Below are positions 16,928 through 26,211 of a stretch of DNA of 37,186 bases, piece after piece (position 1 is the stretch's first letter; each line of letters opens with the position of its first letter). This stretch comes from Clostridiaceae bacterium (GTDB taxonomy: Bacteria; Bacillota; Clostridia; Saccharofermentanales; Fastidiosipilaceae), in the NCBI GenBank assembly GCA_012520525.1, contig JAAYOA010000042.1, positions 1 through 37,186 of the forward strand, in the 5' to 3' direction. The notes beneath the pieces were generated by a model that was not told the origin of the DNA, ran no database searches, and was given only the letters and a program-made list of their open reading frames with translations. The position numbers and the translations under genes are program-made.

Positions 16928-17933
16928 GATTGGCTAACATCCTTTCTGCTGCAACGGTGATCCCGTCTGTCGATATATCTTTACATTTCGCAACGCCCAA
17001 AAACCCATGGGTACCAACTGCGCGATACCGTCTGCCTAATTCACCCGGAACTCGCCCATGGGGCAAACGTAAAACTTGCCCCTGCAATAAGCGGCGCGAT
17101 TCATATGCGTTCAATTTTATCACAGTTAAGTCATGAATCGCACTTTCTGGAGACAACAAAGGTGAATCCATAGGTTGCTCTGACTGAGTCACCTTATCGA
17201 ACAAAAAACCCACCGGCTGTTGCTGTATCCAGTCTTCTAATTCCGATAAATCGATACTGTCTGATATATTATACGGACCACAAGCCGTACGTATTAACGA
17301 AACTGCGTAGGCACCAAACCCTAATCGCCTACCCAAGTCACTCCCTAAAGTCCGGATATATGTACCTTTGGAGCAGTGAACATCAATAGTCATACGCACC
17401 GGAGCCGGTCCAGGAACAACTTCCGCAGAAACAAAATTTGCGCTATATACTTCTATACGGCGTATCGGCCGCTCGACCGTCTCGCCGCGCCGAGCATATT
17501 CATATAGGCGCTTACCTGCAACTTTTACCGCCGAATACATCGGGGGAACTTGATCTTGTTGACCTTCCATTGTAGCCACTGCCTGACGCAGCATCGCCCA
17601 ATCGTGACTCTTTAGATAGGCGATCTCAAAGTCCTTTGGTGTTCTACCCCCGATTACTTCACCTGTTAAATCTTCAGTTTCCGTTTCTCTTCCGATGGCA
17701 TAAGTGACACGATAACGTTTGTCATAGTTTTCTGTGTAACGGACTAAGCCTGTAGCCCGTCCGATAAAGACAGGTAAAACCCCCGTGGCAAAGGGATCCA
17801 ATGTGCCACAATGCCCCACGCGACGCACACCAACAAGTTTGCGGACAACAGCGACGACATCAAACGATGTCCAGGACATCGCCTTATTTATATTTAGTAC
17901 GCCGCCCATCGAATGAGATGAAAATAATGCCAC
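16908..17933 (-). CDS. truB: TruB, tRNA pseudouridine-55 synthase
   Basis: TruB converts U55 of the tRNA T-loop to pseudouridine. GGVLNINKAMSWTSFDVV, the catalytic-Asp motif GHCGTLDPFATGVL, the YDKRYRVTYAIG strand and the KGTYIRTLGSDLG motif are all in place. The start is GTG at 17933, with GGAGG eight bases upstream; a later ATG would drop eight residues. Its last 20 bases overlap the start of the ribF fusion. The order nrnA-truB-ribF is the standard Bacillota arrangement. Confidence 0.95.
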   Translation of the reverse strand: MALFSSHSMGGVLNINKAMSWTSFDVVAVVRKLVGVRRVGHCGTLDPFATGVLPVFIGRATGLVRYTENYDKRYRVTYAIGRETETEDLTGEVIGGRTPKDFEIAYLKSHDWAMLRQAVATMEGQQDQVPPMYSAVKVAGKRLYEYARRGETVERPIRRIEVYSANFVSAEVVPGPAPVRMTIDVHCSKGTYIRTLGSDLGRRLGFGAYAVSLIRTACGPYNISDSIDLSELEDWIQQQPVGFLFDKVTQSEQPMDSPLLSPESAIHDLTVIKLNAYESRRLLQGQVLRLPHGRVPGELGRRYRAVGTHGFLGVAKCKDISTDGITVAAERMLANLDDYQS

Positions 17934-17974
17934 AATTTTGTCCTCCGTGTCGACACCGTCAGCCTAAGATTTAT

Positions 17975-19240
17975 TCAGTCAAGTCTCAACTCTTCTAATT
18001 GTTGAGTCAAATGTTCCGTTAACTGGCGGAGACCTTGTTCTAGCGACATCTCAAATAATGTAAAACCTGCGGCTGCCCGATGGCCGCCTCCCCCCATTGT
18101 TTCAGCATATTGACCGACATTAAAACGGTCACTGCTGCGCAAGCTGCATCGCAAATCACCTGTGTCTGTGACCTGCAAGAGCAACGACACATCGACACCG
18201 GCCACCTCGCGCAACATACCGACAAGACCATCGGTATCAGTTTCAACGGCACCACAGGTGTCAAAGTCATTCTGTTCAAAATAAGAGACAGCCAATTTGC
18301 CACCCGCATAATAAGTAAGGCGTTGAGCCATTAATCCAATCAGCTGCATCCTTGCCGGACTCATAGTGTCAAACAGATGAGCCGTTAGTTCCCGAATTTG
18401 AGCACCTGCTCTAAGCATTGCAGCAGCAGATTCTAGCGTGTGTGATGTTGTATTAGTATAAGAGAACCGACCTGTGTCGGTTAAAATACCTGTCAATAGG
18501 CAGGTTGCAATCTCAGGCGTAACCAAAGATTTGCCAGCAATTTTCTCTAATAGCGGCACAAAATCCACGATCATTTCACAGACTGCGCTAGCTGTCGTTC
18601 GTTTGGCGTAATATTGATCTAGCTGTCGTTCGGCAGGATGGTGGTCAATGATGAATCGTCGAGGGGCGTATTCAAACATATTTTCCCTTCTGCCCAAACG
18701 ATCCGCTCCCGGTGAGTCTAAGGCAATTCCAACGACTTGTCGCTTTAAAATAGAATTTAAATGCGACAAAGATTCAGACATAGCTTGGGATGAATCAACT
18801 TTGGTTTCCTCTGTCGAGGCAAGCTCCGATTCATTCGCCGTCGCTACAGAAATTTTCCACGTTGTCTCGGAAGTGCTAGCGTATTGTTCAGAAATTCCAT
18901 TTTGGTGATCCACCTGCACTTGGATTGACTCCGGAACAGGATAGAACAATCCCACCGCCATGTCGGATAAATACGAAAATTTTTCAGCAATAGGTTCTTC
19001 ACTCAAAATGATCACGTCAAAACCTGCTGCCTTTAAAATTAGAGCAAAACCAATACATGCGCCCAAAGCATCGCCATCGGCACGGACGTGAGGATAGATC
19101 ACTACAAGACCATCATCCAAAGCGGTCTCATAAAGACATTTTATCTGTTCTTTAAAGATAGCTTCAGTCGCAACAAGATCAGATTTAATCTGTGCCTCAA
19201 GCTCCGCCGTAGCAGCTGTTGGATTATGTAGGTCTATCAT
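17975..19240 (-). CDS. nrnA: NrnA-type DHH/DHHA1 phosphoesterase (nanoRNase/pAp phosphatase)
   Basis: This is a DHH-family phosphoesterase that, in this operon position, degrades short oligoribonucleotides and often 3'-phosphoadenosine-5'-phosphate. Motifs are HVRADGDALG (51-60), DSPGADRLG (175-183), IIDHHP (197-202), TGILTDTGRFSY and the DHHA1 glycine box GGGGHRAAAGF near the C-terminus. Residues about 103-165 are a Ser/Thr/Glu-rich insertion between the first two motifs that typical NrnA lacks, which accounts for 421 residues against about 320. The ATG at 19240 overlaps the rbfA stop (ATGA). Confidence 0.92.
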   Translation of the reverse strand: MIDLHNPTAATAELEAQIKSDLVATEAIFKEQIKCLYETALDDGLVVIYPHVRADGDALGACIGFALILKAAGFDVIILSEEPIAEKFSYLSDMAVGLFYPVPESIQVQVDHQNGISEQYASTSETTWKISVATANESELASTEETKVDSSQAMSESLSHLNSILKRQVVGIALDSPGADRLGRRENMFEYAPRRFIIDHHPAERQLDQYYAKRTTASAVCEMIVDFVPLLEKIAGKSLVTPEIATCLLTGILTDTGRFSYTNTTSHTLESAAAMLRAGAQIRELTAHLFDTMSPARMQLIGLMAQRLTYYAGGKLAVSYFEQNDFDTCGAVETDTDGLVGMLREVAGVDVSLLLQVTDTGDLRCSLRSSDRFNVGQYAETMGGGGHRAAAGFTLFEMSLEQGLRQLTEHLTQQLEELRLD

Positions 19241-19680
19241 GTGTCGGCAGCCTCCCCGTCAACTTCCTCTCTAGCCAGGTCACTCGTTGCACCATCCGCA
19301 TCGGGTTCTCCTTGTGTGTTCTTAGAAACAGGAACCCGTCCCATTACTTCATCAATCAAACGATCCATACGCATACCGTCTTCTACAGAACTGTCCAACG
19401 TAAACCGCAACTCGGGGGCGATCCGCAACCTTATTTGATCCATAATCTGACGCTTCAAAAATCCTGCCGCCTTTTGCAGTGCAGCAATACACTCTTGCTG
19501 CTGTCGATCAGAGCCCAACACACTAACATAACAGGTTGCCACCGATAAGTCGTTGGACATCTCAACCTCGGTAACTGCCGTAAAAGGCGGGATTCGCGGA
19601 TCTTTCATATCCCGTAAAATAACCTGGGATAAAACTCTCTTAATTTCGTCCCCTACTCGTAAAGCACGCTGTCGCGCCAT
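19237..19680 (-). CDS. rbfA: RbfA, 30S ribosome-binding factor
   Basis: RbfA binds the 30S subunit near the 16S 5' helix during late maturation. The sequence has the compact KH-like fold signature: RALRVGDEIKRVLSQVI, DPRIPPFTAVTEVEMSNDL and FTLDSSVEDGMRMDRLIDEV. There is an acidic tail of about 25 residues. The ATG at 19680 is preceded by GAGGT. It follows infB with a hairpin in the gap and overlaps nrnA by four bases. Confidence 0.95.
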   Translation of the reverse strand: MARQRALRVGDEIKRVLSQVILRDMKDPRIPPFTAVTEVEMSNDLSVATCYVSVLGSDRQQQECIAALQKAAGFLKRQIMDQIRLRIAPELRFTLDSSVEDGMRMDRLIDEVMGRVPVSKNTQGEPDADGATSDLAREEVDGEAADT

Positions 19681-19705
19681 TGTTTACCTCATTTCTCATA
19701 TACGA

Positions 19706-19750
19706 TAAAAAGCATCCCGATAATCGGGAGAGCCGATCAGCAGAATGCTT
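19706..19750 (-). terminator. Terminator-like hairpin between infB and rbfA
   Basis: On the minus strand an outer stem AAGCAT/ATGCTT (19745-19750 with 19710-19715) encloses a second small hairpin with arms CCCGAT/ATCGGG (19716-19728), followed by five T. It sits 34 bases after the infB stop and 26 before the rbfA ATG, so it may set the ratio of upstream to downstream message rather than stop transcription fully. The stem is interrupted. Confidence 0.6.
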
Positions 19751-19784
19751 CTTTACCATTAATTCACACTTCTATGTGCTCAAG

Positions 19785-22781
19785 TTAATCTCGTTCAATT
19801 TCTCTCATTTCAAATGCTTCGATCACATCGCCGACTTTCAAGTCGTGGAAGCGGGAGAGCGTAATACCACACTCATAACCCTGGGCAACTTCTCGGACAT
19901 CGTCTTTAAAGCGACGGAGAGACGCCACTTCATCCTCGGCGACGACGATTCCGTCGCGAACAACACGGACATGGGCAGAACGGGTCAACTTGCCGCTCAC
20001 CACATAACCGCCACCAACAGTGCCAACCGATGAAATTTTAAATACTTCTCGCAATTCAATCGTACCAATTGCGACTTCTTCATATTCAGGTTCAAGCATA
20101 CCCTTCATGGCTGCTTCAACGTCTTCGATGGCATTGTAAATAACGCTGTACAGACGGATATCTATACCAGCTTCTTTTGCTAGATCGCTGACATTGGTTG
20201 CCGGGCGTACGTTAAAGCCAATAATAATGGCATCACTGACCTCAGCCAAGCGCAAATCACTCTCTGTAACTGCACCGACGGCACCATGAATCACACGCAC
20301 ATTGACCTCATCATTGGAAAGGCGCTCCAGTGACTGTGTAACGGCTTCCACCGACCCCTGAACATCGGCCTTGACAATCAAGTTAAGATCTTTGACTTCA
20401 CCTTCTGCCATCTTGTTGTACAGAGTATCGAGAGACATGCGCGAGGACTTTTTCAACTCTTCTTCACGCTGTTTTACGCGACGTTTTTCCGCCAATTGAC
20501 GGGCCATACGTTCGTCGGCGACGGCATAAAAGAGTTCACCTGCATCAGGGACTTCGGACAAACCAATGATTTCGACAGGAACCGACGGACCGGCAGTTTT
20601 GCGCTGTTTGCCAGTGGCATCAGTCATTGCACGAATATTACCAACAATCGTTCCCGTAACAATGGTCTCACCGGCATGCAGTGTACCTCGCTGAACCAGT
20701 AAGGTGGCCACAGCACCTCTATGTTTATCAAGTTTAGCTTCGATAATCGTGCCTTTTGCTTGACGATCAGGATTAGCTTTGAGTTCAAGCACATCAGCTG
20801 TCAGCAGTACCATCTCAAGAAGTTCATCCATACCTTCGCCAGTCTTTGCAGATACGGGCACCATTATGGTGTCGCCTCCCCACTCTTCGGGAACGAGCTC
20901 ATATTGGGTCAACTCTTGTTTAACCCTCTCTACATTGGTATCGGGTTTATCAATTTTGTTAATTGCTACAATAATCTGTGTCTTCGCAGCCTTAGCATGG
21001 TTAATCGCCTCAATAGTCTGTGGCATGACACCATCGTCAGCAGCAACGACTAAAATCGCAATGTCCGTGACTAAAGCACCGCGGGCACGCATGGTCGTAA
21101 AGGCCTCGTGACCTGGGGTATCTAGGAATGTGATCTTGCGGTCATTGATGTTAACCATATAAGCACCAATGTGTTGAGTGATTCCTCCCGCCTCGCCGGA
21201 CGCAACGGAGGACTCACGATAATAGTCAAGGAGTGACGTCTTACCGTGGTCGACGTGACCCATGACGACGACAACCGGTGGTCTCGGCACAAGATCCGCT
21301 GCATCATCTTCGGAGTCATCAAAGAGAATATCCTCTTCAGTGACTTCAACTAATTTATCTGTTTCGATATTAAATTCGCCCGCAATGATCGACGCAGTTT
21401 CATAATCGATAACCTGGTTAATGGTTGCCATGACACCATTTTTCATCAACTCTTTGATGACTTCAGCGGTTGTCTTTTTGATCGCTTCAGCAAACTCTTT
21501 TACCGTAATTTGCTCTGGTAAAGAGACGTGGGTCAAGACCGCACGGGGTGTTTGAGCTTTAGATTCCTGTCGCTGACGGTTCTTGGAACGGCGATGTCGT
21601 GTATCCAAGACATCCTCAGGTCGGTTGTCGCGACGTGGGCGCTGCCGTCTATGAGTACTGCCGTCTTCATAGTCACGGCGATTATCATTATTTTTGCGAC
21701 GTCCAAAATTGCGATTATTATTGCGACCAGTGGCGAACATATCCATTTGAGGAACGTTGCTGCGTTTCCGTCTGCGTGGTTTGCTTTGGAATTTAGGTTC
21801 TTCTTCGTCTTTATCTTTATCTGGAAAGGGCTCTGCATTAGTAACTCGGCTTGCCGGTTTACTCTGGAACCGCTTATCTCTGTCTTCCTTACGTGGACGC
21901 GAACGGCGCTGCTCGCTGCGTTTTTTCTTTTCCGCCATCTTTTGAGCATGCATTTCCGCAGTTGCTGCCAGTGAACTCTTCGCCGCATCTTTGTCGGCAT
22001 TGTCAAATATATTTCCCACTTTTCCGGGACGCTTGACCTTGGGGCGATCGGCTGTCAGTGGAACTGCTGGATGGGTATTAGGTCGATAATCATCCGGTCG
22101 ATCCTGTTTCTTGGATACACGGGGTGCAGCTTTGACTGATTCTTTTGTCTGACTTTTTGCCCGCGTTGGACGGTCAACTGACGCCTTAGCGTTAGTCGTC
22201 GGACGTTGTTTAGGTGCATCTGGAGTTGATTTTTTACGATCAGCACCTGATCGTACACTTTTCTCATCGCTCGAAACAGCTTTTTCCTGTTCCTGCGCTC
22301 GTCGCCTCTGGTCAAAAATATTACCCACTTTACCCGGTCGCTTAACATCTGGATTGGTTGCAGTCAACGGTACAGATGGGTGTACATTGGGACGATAATC
22401 ATCCTGATGTGGTTGGCGCGAGGAATTTGTTGGGCTGCTCGCCTTCTTCAACGCACCTTCAAATTTGGCTTTTTCTGAAGGCACAGCAGCTTCTCCAGCA
22501 ACTTTATCTTCAGACTGTGCTGGCGCTGATTCGCTCACCTGATCTTTGCGGCCCTTGTCCGATGCATCTTTTCTGCTCGCCTTAACAACTCTGACTGTAC
22601 CGGTAATGGTCTTACCGGATACACCCTTCATTTTTACGACGGAGACGTCATCAGCCTGTTCGTGATGGAGTCCATCAGCGGTTGCTGATGCAGCGGCTGA
22701 TCCGTCCAGCGCATCCCCTTGAGGGTTGGCTTGATCCTGTTTTTTTTCTGCATTCGGTTCAGAACTTACATTTTTCGTCAT
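19785..22781 (-). CDS. infB: Translation initiation factor IF-2
   Basis: IF-2 is the GTPase that places initiator tRNA on the 30S subunit and drives subunit joining. The G domain has GHVDHGKT (about residues 508-515), [24 protein letters not shown] and SAKTGEGM. The IF2-N module ([19 protein letters not shown]) and the C-terminal domains follow the normal order. The first 400 residues are a long, charged, low-complexity region holding a duplicated module, DDYRPN-HP-VPLTA ... [12 protein letters not shown] use the ATG at 22781 (998 residues), which follows GGAGGA; an ATG at 22817 adds 12 residues and lies in a tandem duplication. It is part of the rimP-nusA-infB operon. Confidence 0.95.
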   Translation of the reverse strand: MTKNVSSEPNAEKKQDQANPQGDALDGSAAASATADGLHHEQADDVSVVKMKGVSGKTITGTVRVVKASRKDASDKGRKDQVSESAPAQSEDKVAGEAAVPSEKAKFEGALKKASSPTNSSRQPHQDDYRPNVHPSVPLTATNPDVKRPGKVGNIFDQRRRAQEQEKAVSSDEKSVRSGADRKKSTPDAPKQRPTTNAKASVDRPTRAKSQTKESVKAAPRVSKKQDRPDDYRPNTHPAVPLTADRPKVKRPGKVGNIFDNADKDAAKSSLAATAEMHAQKMAEKKKRSEQRRSRPRKEDRDKRFQSKPASRVTNAEPFPDKDKDEEEPKFQSKPRRRKRSNVPQMDMFATGRNNNRNFGRRKNNDNRRDYEDGSTHRRQRPRRDNRPEDVLDTRHRRSKNRQRQESKAQTPRAVLTHVSLPEQITVKEFAEAIKKTTAEVIKELMKNGVMATINQVIDYETASIIAGEFNIETDKLVEVTEEDILFDDSEDDAADLVPRPPVVVVMGHVDHGKTSLLDYYRESSVASGEAGGITQHIGAYMVNINDRKITFLDTPGHEAFTTMRARGALVTDIAILVVAADDGVMPQTIEAINHAKAAKTQIIVAINKIDKPDTNVERVKQELTQYELVPEEWGGDTIMVPVSAKTGEGMDELLEMVLLTADVLELKANPDRQAKGTIIEAKLDKHRGAVATLLVQRGTLHAGETIVTGTIVGNIRAMTDATGKQRKTAGPSVPVEIIGLSEVPDAGELFYAVADERMARQLAEKRRVKQREEELKKSSRMSLDTLYNKMAEGEVKDLNLIVKADVQGSVEAVTQSLERLSNDEVNVRVIHGAVGAVTESDLRLAEVSDAIIIGFNVRPATNVSDLAKEAGIDIRLYSVIYNAIEDVEAAMKGMLEPEYEEVAIGTIELREVFKISSVGTVGGGYVVSGKLTRSAHVRVVRDGIVVAEDEVASLRRFKDDVREVAQGYECGITLSRFHDLKVGDVIEAFEMREIERD

Positions 22782-22810
22782 GTCTGAGATAATTCCTCCA
22801 CAATCTTCCC

Positions 22811-22852
22811 TAGTCATCTCTATCTAAACGTTAGTCATCTCTATCTAAACGT
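22811..22852. repeat. 21-bp perfect tandem duplication at the infB 5' end
   Basis: The 21-base unit beginning tagtcatctctatctaaacg occurs twice in direct succession (22811-22831 and 22832-22852), with a partial third echo after it. On the minus strand each copy contains an ATG. The copy nearer infB supplies the upstream in-frame start; the other runs to a stop after four codons. Confidence 0.9.
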
Positions 22853-22934
22853 TATCTAAATATTATTTTATCTATATCACGTCTCAGTTAAATCTGATTG
22901 ATATTTACTATTTTCGGTATTTAATTATTAAATC

Positions 22935-22964
22935 ATTATATGCTTTAGATGTAAAAAAGCACAA
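22935..22964 (-). promoter_or_regulatory. Candidate internal promoter before infB
   Basis: In the 187-bp AT-rich gap between ylxQ and infB, the minus strand shows TTGTGC (22959-22964) and a perfect TATAAT (22935-22940) with 18-bp spacing. In many relatives infB follows ylxQ closely, so this larger gap may let infB be expressed separately. This is inferred from consensus match only. Confidence 0.45.
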
Positions 22965-23039
22965 TTTGTAATAGTATACATCTATTTAGTAATCTTGGCT
23001 ATGTACAAACATCAGACCAAATTCCGTCATCAACTCGGT

Positions 23040-23369
23040 CTACTCTGTCTTGAGTTCATCCTTTGTCAATGCGGTTTGTACCGCTGCCGCAAAACCTGCA
23101 TCGGTCAAAGCAAGGATTGCACAGGCGCGTCTGCTAAATAATTCACCGAACCGCTGACGCGTACCAAATTGACACCATGGAACACCATATTTGCTGGCAG
23201 TCGTCTCCGCTCGACGTTTGCTGCCAGGAGCTGCATCGGTTGCCAGTATCAGCAGTGTAACCTGGCGACGCCGGATGGCGTCAAGGACCGCGTCCATACC
23301 CAAGATTAACTTTCCCGCCCTACGGCTCAAACCAAGCAACCCATACAATTTTTTATTTTCGGAGAACAT
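23040..23369 (-). CDS. ylxQ: YlxQ, L7Ae-family RNA-binding protein
   Basis: This is a small L7Ae/L30e/Gadd45-fold protein that binds kink-turn RNA; its cellular target in Bacillota is not settled. The N-terminus YGLLGLSRRAGKLILGMDAVL and the later LLILATDAAPGSKRRAE are typical. I place the start at the ATG at 23369 (109 residues), just after the rnpM stop and behind GTGAGG. A longer frame to 23393 would overlap rnpM. It lies between rnpM and infB, as in Bacillus subtilis. Confidence 0.9.
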   Translation of the reverse strand: MFSENKKLYGLLGLSRRAGKLILGMDAVLDAIRRRQVTLLILATDAAPGSKRRAETTASKYGVPWCQFGTRQRFGELFSRRACAILALTDAGFAAAVQTALTKDELKTE

Positions 23370-23376
23370 ACATGCC

Positions 23377-23763
23377 TCACTTAGATTGTCCATGTTTTTG
23401 TTTTTTCTCTGCTGCCCGTTTAATCACCCGCACGGTTCTGCCAGCAGCATCCCGACCGATTATGTCTTTGGGTGGTGCTGCGGGACTAGTCTCTCGCTCG
23501 ATCAATTTTTTCATTTCTTTTTCAAGGGCGTTAACCTCTGACTGCAAAAACCGCTGCTTGAGATGTTGTTCGATACGTCGTTCTCCAATGGCCTTATTTA
23601 GGCAGTCCTGTTTTTTGCAAATGTAGGCTCCTCGACCAGGCAATTTCCCTCGCTCATCTAGGCGAAGCCCCCCCTCAGGTCCAGCAACAACGCGGATCAG
23701 AGTCTGCTTTGGCATCATTTGACGACAGGCGATACACATCCTTTGCGGCACGTGTTTAGCCAT
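23377..23763 (-). CDS. rnpM: RnpM (YlxR), RNase P modulator
   Basis: This is a YlxR-family protein. The family was recently shown to bind and modulate RNase P and was earlier known only as an RNA-binding fold encoded next to nusA. The signature is clear: RMCIACRQMMPKQTLIRVV near the N-terminus, then GRGAYICKKQDCLNKA. The C-terminal third (KEMKKLIERE ... KKQKHGQSK) is a basic extension beyond the usual 90 residues. The ATG at 23763 follows GGAGG. It is located between nusA and ylxQ. Confidence 0.92.
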   Translation of the reverse strand: MAKHVPQRMCIACRQMMPKQTLIRVVAGPEGGLRLDERGKLPGRGAYICKKQDCLNKAIGERRIEQHLKQRFLQSEVNALEKEMKKLIERETSPAAPPKDIIGRDAAGRTVRVIKRAAEKKQKHGQSK

Positions 23764-23863
23764 GGCGTACCTCCGTTACTTTACCATAATAATTTAATTG
23801 AATACATTTTTCCTCATTAGTTTGCCAATAATATCAACTAATCTACTTTATAGACCCATTTAT

Positions 23864-25327
23864 TTAAAACTCATCCGGTATATCGGCGGTTTCATCGTCC
23901 TCGCCCTCGGATACAGTACTTTGTTTAGGCGTTTCAATTTCATCTGGAATATCAGCAATATTGGTCTCCGGCTGAATGACAGTGTCGCCCTGAGTCATTT
24001 CAGATATCGGCATTTGATTGGGTTCTTCTAAATCAGCGGTCGCTTCCGCGGCACTAAGGATTGCCGCCATTGCCGCTTGCGGATCTGTCATATCGTAATC
24101 ATTCTCATGCGAAATGAGTTCTTGCTCATCAAAGCCTTCAAAATCCCGATCTGTAGAACTGCTAACATCTCCTAGAACAGACTCCTCTGCAAAGAGATCA
24201 ATTGGCACATCTGCCTGTTCAGGGTAATGGGCGCTCAAGTCATCAGCAACTGCATTTAGCTTGTTCATAAAGACACTTTCAAGGGTCTCTTGATACTGAC
24301 TTTCACTCTTTATATCAATGCGCCACCCCGTCAATCTCGCAGCCAGTCGGACATTTTGTCCTTCCCTGCCAATCGCCAATGACAATTGATGATCCGGCAC
24401 AATGACTACAGCCATCTCTTCATCCTCGTGCACATCAACTCGAATCACCTTCGCTGGACTTAATGCATTGGATATATATTGCTCCAAAACCGGATCCCAT
24501 TCGATTATATCTATTTTTTCGTTACCTAACTCACCCATAACAGCTTGGACGCGCATTCCTCGCTGACCGACGCAGGCACCCATGGGATCTACGTCAGGAT
24601 CGCGACTCGCCACAGCAATTTTGGTGCGAGAACCGGCATCGCGAGCGATCGCAGCGATTTCCACAGTACCGTCGGCAATCTCTGGAACTTCTTGTTCAAA
24701 CAGTTTGCGCACCAAATTAGGATGACTGCGGGAAACCGCAACTACAGGATGTCCTCGGCGCTCGTCCACACGCAAGATATAAAACCGCATACGCTGATTA
24801 AAGTTATAGCGTTCACCTTTTACCTGTTCACGTTGGGGCAGTACGGCCTCGACACGACCAATATCGACATAGACTTCACGGCGATCTCGACTCTGGACAA
24901 TGCCGGTACAGAGCTCACCGATGCGGCTACTAAATTCTTCTTGGATGCGCTCTTTTTCGGCGCCTGCCAGCTTTTGCATAATCACACTCTTTGCTGTTTG
25001 GGCAGCCAAACGACCAAAGTTTTGCGGTGGTAGCTCGAATTCAAGGACATCACCTAGTTCAAAATCCGGTGACAATGTTTGAGCGTCTGACAATGTGATT
25101 TCGGTATTCGGATCTAGTACATCTTCTACAACTTCTTTGGTGTAAAAAACATGCATTTCACCCGTTTCCCGATCCACTTCGGCACGCACATCTTCGCTAT
25201 TCTTGGCATCAAATTCTCTCTTATAAGCGGAGACAAGCGCCTCCTCAATGGCGGTAAAAACAATTTCACTGTCAAGCCCACGTTCCTTTTCGAGCAGTTT
25301 AATTGACGTTATTAAATCACCATTCAT
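23864..25327 (-). CDS. nusA: NusA, transcription elongation/termination factor
   Basis: NusA binds RNA polymerase and affects pausing, termination and antitermination. The NusA-N domain (residues 1 to about 125), the S1 domain (CTGIVQSRDRREVYVDIG) and two KH domains (DPMGACVGQRGMRVQAV and DHQLSLAIGREGQNVRLAARL) are in order. After about residue 345 there is an acidic, low-complexity tail of some 140 residues, rich in Asp, Glu and Ser, which is longer than in Bacillus. The ATG at 25327 follows AAGGAG. The 163-bp gap to rimP contains a TATAAT on the minus strand (25417-25422) without a good -35, so an internal promoter is possible. Confidence 0.96.
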   Translation of the reverse strand: MNGDLITSIKLLEKERGLDSEIVFTAIEEALVSAYKREFDAKNSEDVRAEVDRETGEMHVFYTKEVVEDVLDPNTEITLSDAQTLSPDFELGDVLEFELPPQNFGRLAAQTAKSVIMQKLAGAEKERIQEEFSSRIGELCTGIVQSRDRREVYVDIGRVEAVLPQREQVKGERYNFNQRMRFYILRVDERRGHPVVAVSRSHPNLVRKLFEQEVPEIADGTVEIAAIARDAGSRTKIAVASRDPDVDPMGACVGQRGMRVQAVMGELGNEKIDIIEWDPVLEQYISNALSPAKVIRVDVHEDEEMAVVIVPDHQLSLAIGREGQNVRLAARLTGWRIDIKSESQYQETLESVFMNKLNAVADDLSAHYPEQADVPIDLFAEESVLGDVSSSTDRDFEGFDEQELISHENDYDMTDPQAAMAAILSAAEATADLEEPNQMPISEMTQGDTVIQPETNIADIPDEIETPKQSTVSEGEDDETADIPDEF

Positions 25328-25490
25328 GGTATTACTCCTTATAAATATATTTTGTCACAAGGCATTTACTCTATTTTCAATTCATTCACGTTCTGCGCTG
25401 AAACTAAAATATTCTTATTATATCCATTTCCTTAGAAGCATCTAGACCAGACCTCCCAATATATTGAAGGGTATATTTTTCTACCTACTG

Positions 25491-25961
25491 CTAAAACCTG
25501 ACTGATCGGTTAACTTTAGCCAATTCTTTTTTTGCAAAAATCAATTCGTCGCCTGCTTCCGATTCAATGGTTAGAGTACCGTCAGATGCATAGTCTTTCA
25601 GCACACCGGTAAAGCGTTTTTCACCATCACGGCTTTGGTAAAGTGACACATCTACCCACTCGCCCATGTGGCGGTGATAGTCAGCTGCTTCGGTCAAAGG
25701 TCGATCCAGCCCAGGCGAAGACACTTCCATCGTATATGGTTGGCGCACCTCGAGCTGTTCATCTACTAGAGGGTTTATTGCCTCGGTCACAGCAACACAG
25801 TCATCCATACTCACGCCACCTTTTTTATCAATTATAAACCTTAGAAACCAACGGTTCTGTTCCTTCTTATAGACGGTTTCCAACAAATCAACGTCTTGAG
25901 CCTCGATCGCTTCCCGACAAATTGCTTCCGCCTTGGCGGCAATAGGATGTTGTTTTGCCAT
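25491..25961 (-). CDS. rimP: RimP, 30S ribosome maturation factor
   Basis: RimP is needed for late 30S assembly and is usually the first gene of the nusA-infB operon. The central motif MEVSSPGLDRPLTEAADYHRHMGEWVDV and the preceding VTEAINPLVDE are diagnostic. Length (156 residues) is normal. The ATG at 25961 follows AGGAG. About 40 bases upstream is a terminator-like hairpin in the leader, suggesting control by attenuation. Confidence 0.95.
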   Translation of the reverse strand: MAKQHPIAAKAEAICREAIEAQDVDLLETVYKKEQNRWFLRFIIDKKGGVSMDDCVAVTEAINPLVDEQLEVRQPYTMEVSSPGLDRPLTEAADYHRHMGEWVDVSLYQSRDGEKRFTGVLKDYASDGTLTIESEAGDELIFAKKELAKVNRSVRF

Positions 25962-25997
25962 GTTTATTCTCCTGTTATTGCTTTAAATTAAATTTTT

Positions 25998-26037
25998 AAA
26001 AACGAAAGAGCGGGCGAGCCCACTCTTTCGACAAAGA
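25998..26037 (-). terminator. Terminator in the rimP leader (candidate attenuator)
   Basis: On the minus strand CGAAAGAG (26023-26030) pairs with CTCTTTCG (26003-26010). It encloses a T-G pair and GGG/CCC with a CTCG loop, followed by five T. No minus-strand gene lies upstream that it could end, so it sits inside the rimP leader. The 5' arm can alternatively fold back on the preceding bases (TCTTT-GTCG-AAAGA, 26024-26037), a possible competing antiterminator. Confidence 0.7.
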
Positions 26038-26069
26038 TAATTCACTTTTATCAATTAAGTACGTACTAT

Positions 26070-26097
26070 ATGGTAGCACATCGCGAGACTTTTGCAA
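26070..26097 (-). promoter_or_regulatory. Candidate rimP operon promoter
   Basis: On the minus strand TTGCAA (26092-26097) and TACCAT (26070-26075) are spaced by 16 bp. Transcription would begin near 26063 and give a leader of about 100 nt that includes the hairpin before rimP. The -10 matches four of six consensus bases, so this is tentative. Confidence 0.4.
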
Positions 26098-26211
26098 GGT
26101 TGTATCACTATTTATTTTGACCAGCGTTTAAGCTACAATAAAAATTAATTAAACAATACATGGGTACGACATAAGATCATGTAAAAACCAATAAACAAGG
26201 AGTGTCAGCTT

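Noticed and set aside
21528-22006. Long overlapping frames on both strands inside infB
   Set aside because: They arise from the repetitive, basic-residue-rich N-terminal region of IF-2 and have no family motifs or ribosome sites.
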